A DNA stretch of 9,158 nucleotides, taken from positions 4,910 through 14,067 of the forward strand of contig JAJYGJ010000076.1 in NCBI GenBank assembly GCA_021790695.1, given 5' to 3'. The stretch is from Nitrospirota bacterium. GTDB lineage: Bacteria > Nitrospirota > Thermodesulfovibrionia > Thermodesulfovibrionales > JdFR-88. The notes below the pieces were generated by a model. The model did not search any database. It had not been told where the DNA came from and saw nothing but the letters and a program-made list of their open reading frames with translations. Below, piece after piece: positions 3,959-9,158 of this stretch. The translations under genes and the position numbers were made by a program. Numbering within the stretch: the first letter of the stretch is position 1; every line of letters starts with the position of its first letter.

Positions 3959-5308
3959 ATGGAGATTAATCTGCTTCTGATTGAAGGGCAAGGCAACGGA
4001 CAATGGGAGAAGGTGAGGACCTATTTCGGGAAAAAAGGGTTCGCCGTCTACCAGACCTCCTCGGTGAAGGAGGCCTTCCGCGTCTTGAGGAACGAGCCCA
4101 TTCACATAGTCCTGTCGGACTTCTGGCTGAACGGGATAAACAGCATAAATTTTCTGAAGAAGATCAAAAAAGGCGCCAGGCCGCAGGTCGAGGTGATATT
4201 CCTTTGCGAGCGGGTGCCGCTTCCGGCCGCGATAGAGGCAATGAAGGCCGGCGCCTACGACTTCCACGAATTCCCCCTGAACCACAGGCTGCTCATGGCC
4301 GTCGTGGAGAAGGCCTACGAGAAACAGTCCCTCTTCGTGGAGAAGGTGGAACTGGAGAGGAAGGTAAGGGAGAGGTTCGATTTCGGCAATATCGTGGGCA
4401 GGAGCAAGCCGATGCAGCACGTGATAGAGATAATGGGCTCCGTGGCCCCGAAAAACGTCAATATCCTGCTTGCGGGCGAGACCGGCACCGGCAAGGAGAT
4501 GATAGCCAACGCCATCCATTACAACAGCCCCCGCTTCTCGAAACCCTTCATCAAGGTCAACTGCGCGGCCTTCAACGAGGGGGTGCTGGAATCAGAGCTT
4601 TTCGGGCACGAGAAGGGCTCTTTTACCGGGGCCATATCGAAGAGGCTGGGCAGGTTCGAGCTGGCCAACGGGGGCACCATATTCCTTGACGAGATAGGCG
4701 ACGTGACCCTCTCGACCCAGATAAAACTCCTCCGGGTGCTGCAGGAGAAGGAATTCGAGCGCGTTGGCGGAAACGAGACTATAAAGGTTGACGTCAGAGT
4801 GATTGCGGCCACGAACCAGGACCTTAAAAAACGCATAGACGACGGCAAGTTCAGGGAAGACCTCTATTACAGGCTGAACGTCGTGCGCATAGAACTGCCC
4901 CCGCTTCGGGAGCGCAGGGAAGATATCCCGCTCCTGGTGAGCTATTTCATAAACAAGTTGAACGCGGAGAAAGACTACCGCATCAAGGGCATCACAAAGG
5001 AGGCGATGCAGCTCCTGCTGACCTATCGCTGGCCCGGCAACGTCCGGGAGCTTGAAAACGCGCTTGAGTCCGCGATGGCGCTGGCCGAAAAGGAAGTCGT
5101 GGAGGCCGGATACCTGCCCGCCTTCCTGTCGCTGGCCCGGCCCCAGAACGGAGACCACTACCACATACCCATCGACCTGCCCCTGAGGGAGATAGAAAGG
5201 GAAGTGATAAGGCACGCCCTCGAGCGGGCCGGCGGAAACAAATCCCTGGCATCCAAATTGCTTGGAATTGGTCTCAGGACCCTTCAAAGGAAGGCCAAAG
5301 AGCTTTAA
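3959..5308 (+). CDS. Sigma-54-dependent NtrC-family activator with degenerate receiver
   Basis: A 449-residue enhancer-binding protein. Residues 1-120 form a response-regulator receiver fold, 143-375 the AAA+ domain, and 410-449 a Fis-type helix-turn-helix (IEREVIRHALERAGGNKSLA, then LLGIGLRTLQRKAKEL). The AAA+ core is complete: Walker A GETGTGKE (173-180), GSFTGA in place of GAFTGA (220-225), Walker B GGTIFLDEIG (239-248) and WPGNVREL (358-365). The receiver keeps the phospho-acceptor Asp54 (VLSDFW). However, the usual DD pair is Glu9-Gly10, the switch Thr/Ser is Cys83 and the conserved Lys is Phe105 (HEFPL). It may therefore not respond to phosphorylation normally. No partner kinase gene is visible. 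The AAAGGA ribosome site lies 4 nt before ATG 3959. It directly precedes the hyf operon, making it the most likely activator of it. The leader is densely structured. Confidence 0.92.
   Translation: MEINLLLIEGQGNGQWEKVRTYFGKKGFAVYQTSSVKEAFRVLRNEPIHIVLSDFWLNGINSINFLKKIKKGARPQVEVIFLCERVPLPAAIEAMKAGAYDFHEFPLNHRLLMAVVEKAYEKQSLFVEKVELERKVRERFDFGNIVGRSKPMQHVIEIMGSVAPKNVNILLAGETGTGKEMIANAIHYNSPRFSKPFIKVNCAAFNEGVLESELFGHEKGSFTGAISKRLGRFELANGGTIFLDEIGDVTLSTQIKLLRVLQEKEFERVGGNETIKVDVRVIAATNQDLKKRIDDGKFREDLYYRLNVVRIELPPLRERREDIPLLVSYFINKLNAEKDYRIKGITKEAMQLLLTYRWPGNVRELENALESAMALAEKEVVEAGYLPAFLSLARPQNGDHYHIPIDLPLREIEREVIRHALERAGGNKSLASKLLGIGLRTLQRKAKEL
5247..5262 (+). promoter_or_regulatory. Sigma-54 -24/-12 promoter for the hyf operon, inside the activator gene
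   Basis: TGGCAT-CCAAA-TTGCT matches the TGGCAC-N5-TTGCW consensus with a single deviation and exact GG-N10-GC spacing (GG 5248-5249, GC 5260-5261). It points toward hyfB and would start transcription near 5273, leaving a leader of about 125 nt. It lies within the helix-turn-helix codons of the upstream activator. Its codons include TTG, ATT, GGA and GGT, which look uncommon among their neighbours, as if the DNA were constrained. A small inverted repeat TCCAA-ATTGC-TTGGA (5252-5266) overlaps the -12 element. Confidence 0.65.
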
Positions 5309-5382
5309 AAAACCGGATAAATCAAAATCCAGACTTTTTGGAGTCCTTTTTGAGCGTGGAAGGGGGCGGATTTTTGTCTTTC

Positions 5383-5389
5383 AAGGAGG
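5383..5389 (+). promoter_or_regulatory. Ribosome binding site that decides the hyfB TTG start
   Basis: AAGGAGG is a full-strength Shine-Dalgarno sequence 9 nt before TTG at 5399. The first in-frame ATG (5420-5422) is 30 nt away and has no such site, so the TTG is the better start. Confidence 0.75.
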
Positions 5390-5398
5390 CGGAAAGTC

Positions 5399-7408
5399 TT
5401 GTTTTCGGCTGGTCTGGTCATGCTCGCCGCCGGAATGCTTTCATTCGCGGCGGCGCCAAGGAAAAGCCTGAATTACCTGTACCTGCTTTACGCGGCGGCA
5501 GCCGCGGCGGCGGCCTTTTACGCGGCGCGGGCGCTTTACACCGGGGCGCCGGCCGGGGCCTTTTCTCTCGTTATCTCGCCGGTTTTGACGATGGGGTTCC
5601 GGGGCGGGCCCCTGCAGATGTTTTTCCTCTTTGCGCTCTCCGTACTGTCGGCCTTCGTGTCCCTCTATTCCGTGGCATACATGCGCGGCTCCCAAACCCC
5701 CCGCGCGCACGGCGTCCTCTACGGGCTGTTCATAGCCAGCATGGGGGCGGTCTTTCTATCGTCTGACGCCCTTTCCTTCCTGGTTTCATGGGAGGCCATG
5801 TCCCTTGTCTCCTATTTTCTTGTCGTCTCCGAGACGGAAAGCCCGGGCGCCAGGAAGGCGGGGCTGACCTACGCCACAATGACGCATGTGGGCACCGCGT
5901 TCATCATCGCCGCCTTCATGCTGGCCTTTTCGGCCACCGGGACCCTGGATTTTTCCGGGATGGCCGCGGGGCTTGCCGGAAAATCCGTCGCGTTGAAATC
6001 CGCCATATTCGTCCTGGCGTTTATAGGTTTCGGCACAAAGGCCGGCGTCGTGCCCCTTCACATATGGCTGCCCAGGGCGCACCCGGCGGCCCCTTCGAAC
6101 GTTTCGGCCCTCATGTCGGGGGTCATGATAAAGGCGGGCATCTACGGGATAGTGCTGGTCTGCCTCGGCATTCTGGGCGGAAATGTGGCGTGGTGGGGTG
6201 TTGCCGTGCTTGTCGCGGGCGGCCTCTCCTCTGTCCTGGGCGTGCTTTACGCCTTAATGGAGCACGACCTGAAAAGACTCCTGGCCTATCACAGCGTCGA
6301 AAATATCGGGATAATACTCATGGGCATCGGCGCGGCCATCCTTTTTTATTCCTTCGGCCAGACGGCATTTGCCGGCCTCGCCCTCGCCGCCGCCCTCTAC
6401 CATACGTTGAATCACGCCATTTTCAAAAGCCTCCTGTTCCTGGGGGCGGGTTCGGTCGCAAACGGGGCGCACACAAAAAATATGGAGGAGATGGGCGGAC
6501 TCATGAAGAGGATGCCGGCGACGGGGCTTTTCTTCCTCGCGGGCTCAGTTGCGATATGCGCCCTGCCGCCATTTAACGGCTTTGTCAGCGAGTGGCTCAC
6601 GTTCCAGGCCCTGCTCCTGGGAAGCACAATGCCGCTGGCGTACTCGAAGATCATCCCCCTTATGGGGGCCGCCGCGCTGGCGCTTACCGGGGCCCTGGCC
6701 GCGGCCTGCTTCGTAAAGGCCGTGGGTGTTTCCTTTCTGGGACTTCCGAGGAGCAGGCAGGCCGGTGCGGCGAAAGAGGCCGCCCTGCCGATGACGGCGG
6801 CAATGGGGGCCCTGGCCGCCCTTTGCCTGCTCCTGGGCATTGCCCCGGGCATCGTCCTTGCGCTCATAAAAGGCATCCCGTTTGCCGGGCTCAGTCAAAT
6901 GGGCATCGGGAATACGGGCCCCGTCTCGATAGCGGGCATCGTCCGGGGGGCCGCCCTGCCCTTCCCGATAGCGGGCGGGTTTTCAAGTTTCTGGCCCGCC
7001 GGGATATTCATGGTCCTGCTGGCCGGGTCGGCCCTCATGCTGGTCCTTACCGGGGCGGGCGGCCGGAAGACTTGCGGGCCCGCCTGGGACTGCGGCATCA
7101 GAGAGCTCACCCCGCGCATGCAGTATACGGCAACCGCGTTTACAAAGCCCCTCCGGATCATCTTCAAGACCGTCTATATGCCGAGAAAAGAGCTTCGGAT
7201 GTCCTATAGATTGAAACCCTTTTTCGTGCGCGGTCTTGCCTATCATTCGGACATAACGCCGTTTTTCGAGAAATACATTTACGAGCCGTTCATCTCGCTC
7301 GTGGGCAAGGCGGCCATGAGGACAAGAAACCTCCAGTCCGGCAGCCTGAACCTCTACCTGGGTTACATAATGCTTACCCTTATAGCGCTCCTTTTGATCT
7401 GGGCATAG
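5399..7408 (+). CDS. hyfB: Hydrogenase-4 subunit B-like proton-translocating membrane protein
   Basis: A 669-residue, very hydrophobic protein of the NuoL/M/N antiporter-like family, in the HyfB/HycC branch. It would be an ion-translocating subunit in the membrane arm of a group 4 hydrogenase-type complex. The core has the expected charged residues: Glu132 in SWEAMSLVSYFLV, Lys214 in GFGTKAGVVPLHIWLPRAHP, Lys245 in MIKAGIYG and LYHTLNHAIFKSLLFLGAG (two His and Lys343). HDLKRLLAYHSVENIGI is also typical. The C-terminal part has CGPAWDCG followed by TPRMQYTATAFTKPL, characteristic of HyfB/HycC rather than NuoL, and a last membrane helix. Length is normal for the family. It is the first gene of the operon, 90 nt after the activator stop, with a TTG start. 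HyfA is not found upstream. Confidence 0.93.
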   Translation: MFSAGLVMLAAGMLSFAAAPRKSLNYLYLLYAAAAAAAAFYAARALYTGAPAGAFSLVISPVLTMGFRGGPLQMFFLFALSVLSAFVSLYSVAYMRGSQTPRAHGVLYGLFIASMGAVFLSSDALSFLVSWEAMSLVSYFLVVSETESPGARKAGLTYATMTHVGTAFIIAAFMLAFSATGTLDFSGMAAGLAGKSVALKSAIFVLAFIGFGTKAGVVPLHIWLPRAHPAAPSNVSALMSGVMIKAGIYGIVLVCLGILGGNVAWWGVAVLVAGGLSSVLGVLYALMEHDLKRLLAYHSVENIGIILMGIGAAILFYSFGQTAFAGLALAAALYHTLNHAIFKSLLFLGAGSVANGAHTKNMEEMGGLMKRMPATGLFFLAGSVAICALPPFNGFVSEWLTFQALLLGSTMPLAYSKIIPLMGAAALALTGALAAACFVKAVGVSFLGLPRSRQAGAAKEAALPMTAAMGALAALCLLLGIAPGIVLALIKGIPFAGLSQMGIGNTGPVSIAGIVRGAALPFPIAGGFSSFWPAGIFMVLLAGSALMLVLTGAGGRKTCGPAWDCGIRELTPRMQYTATAFTKPLRIIFKTVYMPRKELRMSYRLKPFFVRGLAYHSDITPFFEKYIYEPFISLVGKAAMRTRNLQSGSLNLYLGYIMLTLIALLLIWA

Positions 7409-7411
7409 ACG

Positions 7412-8341
7412 ATGGGAAACCTCCAGTTCCTGATAATGCTTCTTTTATCACCCCTCCTTCAGGGCGTGATCAAGAAAATAAAGGCCTTGTCCCAGGGCAG
7501 GGTCGGCTCCGGCGTGCTTCAGCCGTACCGGGACCTCACGAGGCTCTTCAAAAAAGAGATGGTCATCCCGGACAGCGCGTCATGGGTCTTTCATGCCGCC
7601 CCGTACATAGCCTTCATGGCCGTGATCGCCGCGTCGATGATGGCGCCGGTGCTGAACGCGGGCGCCCCCGTCTTCCGCATGGGGGATATAATCGCGCTTA
7701 TCTATACGCTTGCCCTCGGCCGTTTTTTTCTTACGCTGGCCGGTCTTGACGCGGGCACCGCCTTCGGGGGCGAGGGATCGAGCCGTGAGGCAACGGTCGC
7801 CATACTCGTCGAGCCCACGATGGGGCTTGCCATATTCACGGCGGCCATAGCCGCGGGCTCCACCGGCATCGCGGCAATCACGAAATCATCCAATATATTG
7901 CAGTCGCCGGCCAATGTGCTCGCCTTTGCCGCATTCTTCGTGGCGCTCCTGGCGGAGACCGGCAGGGTCCCGGTCGACAACCCGGACACCCATCTCGAAC
8001 TCACGATGATCCACGAAGGGATGGTGCTCGAGTACTCCGGCCGCTATCTGGCCCTTCTGGAGTGGGCCCACTACATGAAACAGATGCTGCTTTTCACGGT
8101 GGCGATAGACCTCTTTTTCCCTTTCGGGGTTTCGGCGGGGGGCTCTTTTTTCGCCCTTTTGCCGGTCATTCCCAAGGCGGGAATCCTTTACGCGCTGAAA
8201 CTCCTTCTGCTTGCCGCCGCGGTCGCGGTCACCGAGTCTTCGAGGGCCAAGCTCAGGTTTTTCCAGTTGCCCTCGCTCCTGGGGGGCGCCTTCGTGCTGG
8301 CCCTTTTGTCAATAATAACCCTGGTGATGCTGGGGAGGTGA
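7412..8341 (+). CDS. hyfC: Hydrogenase-4 subunit C-like, NuoH-type membrane anchor
   Basis: A 309-residue membrane protein homologous to NuoH and HycD/HyfC. This subunit anchors the hydrophilic arm to the membrane and couples electron transfer to ion movement. Visible signatures are SPLLQGVIKKIKALSQGRVG near the N-terminus and QPYRDLTRLFKKE (37-49). The acidic loop AETGRVPVDNPDTHLELTM (181-199) continues as HEGMVLEYSG, with Glu182, Arg185, Asp189, His194, Glu196 and Glu202. ESSRAKLRFFQLP (275-287) lies before the last helix. Its start lies 3 nt after the hyfB stop without a strong Shine-Dalgarno, which suggests translational coupling. Nothing appears truncated. Confidence 0.93.
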   Translation: MGNLQFLIMLLLSPLLQGVIKKIKALSQGRVGSGVLQPYRDLTRLFKKEMVIPDSASWVFHAAPYIAFMAVIAASMMAPVLNAGAPVFRMGDIIALIYTLALGRFFLTLAGLDAGTAFGGEGSSREATVAILVEPTMGLAIFTAAIAAGSTGIAAITKSSNILQSPANVLAFAAFFVALLAETGRVPVDNPDTHLELTMIHEGMVLEYSGRYLALLEWAHYMKQMLLFTVAIDLFFPFGVSAGGSFFALLPVIPKAGILYALKLLLLAAAVAVTESSRAKLRFFQLPSLLGGAFVLALLSIITLVMLGR

Positions 8342-8342
8342 C

Positions 8343-9014
8343 ATGCCGCTTATAAAAAGATGGATAGAGGTATTCCCGGTGACGGATTTCATCTCGATCG
8401 GGATGCTCCTGAGCGTGGTGGCGGTGGTCTCCATAAAACGGATGGAGGGCTGCCTTCGGGCCTACGTCATAAACTCCTGGCTTCTTGCCGGGCTGATGGC
8501 CGCCTTCGCCGTCTGGCTCTCAATACCGCACCTCTACATCGCTGCCTTCTTTACGATAGCGGGCAAATGCGTGCTCATACCCTTTTTCCTGCGGAGGATA
8601 ATGCGGAACCTGAAGATCGAGCCGGGGGCGCAATCCTCCTATCTGAACACCCCCGCCTCGCTCATTATCTCGTTCGCCCTTGTCGTGCTCGTCTATTCAT
8701 TCATTTCGGCGGGGGTGTTCGTGGCCGGCGCGGCAAGAAACGTACTTAAGATTTCGGTCTCGATAATCCTTATCAGCCTTTTCATGATGATAACCCGCAA
8801 AAAGGCCGTCAGCCAGGTGATGGGGCTTTTGTTCATGGAAAACGGGCTCTTCCTGGCCGGCTTTTCCCTCACTTACGGCATGCCGACCATCATAGAGCTT
8901 GGCGTGCTCTTCGACATGCTCATGGGGGTAATGATCCTGGGCCTTTTTCTGACGCAGATTAAAAAGAGCTTCGTAAGCGTGGACCTGGACAGATTAACCA
9001 GCCTTAAAGGATAG
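8343..9014 (+). CDS. hyfE: Hydrogenase-4 subunit E-like, NuoK-type membrane subunit
   Basis: A 223-residue membrane protein with about six to seven predicted helices, matching the HyfE family in length. The second half is NuoK-like: QVMGLLFMENGLFLAGFSL carries one buried Glu (about 156) and PTIIELGVLFDMLMGVMILG a second (about 175) plus Asp181, the residues expected along a proton path. The first half has extra helices with AGKCVLIPFFLRRIM, typical of HyfE. The ATG lies one base after the hyfC stop, and its GGGGAGG ribosome site sits within the last hyfC codons, so the two are co-translated. HyfD, which stands between C and E in Escherichia coli hyf, is absent; many HyfBCEF-type operons also lack it. 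Confidence 0.9.
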   Translation: MPLIKRWIEVFPVTDFISIGMLLSVVAVVSIKRMEGCLRAYVINSWLLAGLMAAFAVWLSIPHLYIAAFFTIAGKCVLIPFFLRRIMRNLKIEPGAQSSYLNTPASLIISFALVVLVYSFISAGVFVAGAARNVLKISVSIILISLFMMITRKKAVSQVMGLLFMENGLFLAGFSLTYGMPTIIELGVLFDMLMGVMILGLFLTQIKKSFVSVDLDRLTSLKG

Positions 9015-9034
9015 AAAGGGGAGAACTTTCAGAT

Positions 9035-9158
9035 ATGCTTTTGTTCCTTCTTGTGCCCCTCGGTACGGCGCTCCTGTGTCTTGCGGTCAGGGGGCCCAGG
9101 GCGCTTGGGTTTGTCACCGTTGCCGGCTCCGCGGCAACGGCCCTCTGGGTGGCCGGGA
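9035..9158 (+). CDS. hyfF: Start of a hydrogenase-4 subunit F-like antiporter subunit (cut by the window edge)
   Basis: Only the first 41 codons are present: a hydrophobic N-terminus (MLLFLLVPLGTALLCLAVRG), a short basic turn, then a second membrane helix (FVTVAGSAATALWVAG). This suits the NuoL/M/N-like family, and a HyfF subunit is expected here from gene order. GGGGAG lies 11 nt upstream of ATG 9035, and the gap to hyfE is 20 nt. The sequence alone is too short to separate HyfF from HyfD or another antiporter-like subunit, so the symbol rests on synteny. Confidence 0.65.
   Translation, partial: MLLFLLVPLGTALLCLAVRGPRALGFVTVAGSAATALWVAG

Noticed and set aside
5328..5352. GACT-TTTTGG-AGTC followed by CTTTTT as a terminator between the activator and hyfB.
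   Set aside because: The stem is only 4 bp and AT-rich, and competes with TCCA/TGGA pairing; too weak to call.
5339..5353. TGGAGT-CCTTT-TTGA, a second sigma-54-like site closer to hyfB.
   Set aside because: Spacing is right but the invariant GC of the -12 element is GA, and the -24 element has only TGG. The site at 5247-5262 is much better.

Overview
The window is GC-rich bacterial DNA. Its genes are tightly packed with short spacers, and AGG (Arg) and ATA (Ile) codons are common despite the high GC. Two NtrC/NifA-type sigma-54 activators sit beside a hydrogenase-4 type membrane complex. This would suit an anaerobic or facultative Gram-negative-type lineage such as Desulfobacterota or Nitrospirota. 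That placement is inferred from style and gene content, not from a marker gene.

Layout. Positions 1-287 (minus) hold the N-terminal part of a serine O-acetyltransferase (cysE). Its leader carries a terminator-like hairpin 19 nt from the start codon and, further upstream, a long imperfect hairpin (386-456). Next come a small HEAT-repeat-like protein (530-952, plus), a class I glutamine amidotransferase (970-1653, minus) and a GAF-AAA+-Fis activator resembling NifA (1722-3284, minus). After these is a short repeat-rich lipoprotein (3466-3666, minus). The 3667-3958 intergenic region is unusually structured. It has a good sigma-70 promoter for the lipoprotein, two copies of a TGCC-AAAAT-GGC palindrome 42 bp apart, a minus-strand terminator with no visible gene in front of it, and a run of GC-rich hairpins. 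A second sigma-54 activator (3959-5308, plus) follows, with a degenerate receiver domain.

From 5399 to the right edge lies a plus-strand operon for the membrane arm of a group 4 / hydrogenase-4-like complex: HyfB, HyfC (NuoH-like), HyfE (NuoK-like) and the start of a HyfF-type antiporter subunit. The genes are 1-20 nt apart. The electron-transfer and catalytic subunits would lie beyond the window, so it cannot be told here whether this is a true [NiFe] hydrogenase/formate hydrogenlyase or a hydrogenase-related complex without NiFe chemistry.

How the parts may work together: a near-consensus sigma-54 -24/-12 promoter (TGGCAT-N5-TTGCT, 5247-5262) lies inside the 3' end of the second activator gene, about 137 bp upstream of hyfB. 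The simplest model is that this activator, or the neighbouring NifA-like one, drives the hyf operon from a promoter embedded in the activator's own helix-turn-helix codons. This is the most interesting feature of the window, together with the degenerate receiver and the twin palindromes in front of that gene. I see no CRISPR array, tRNA, rRNA or insertion sequence.
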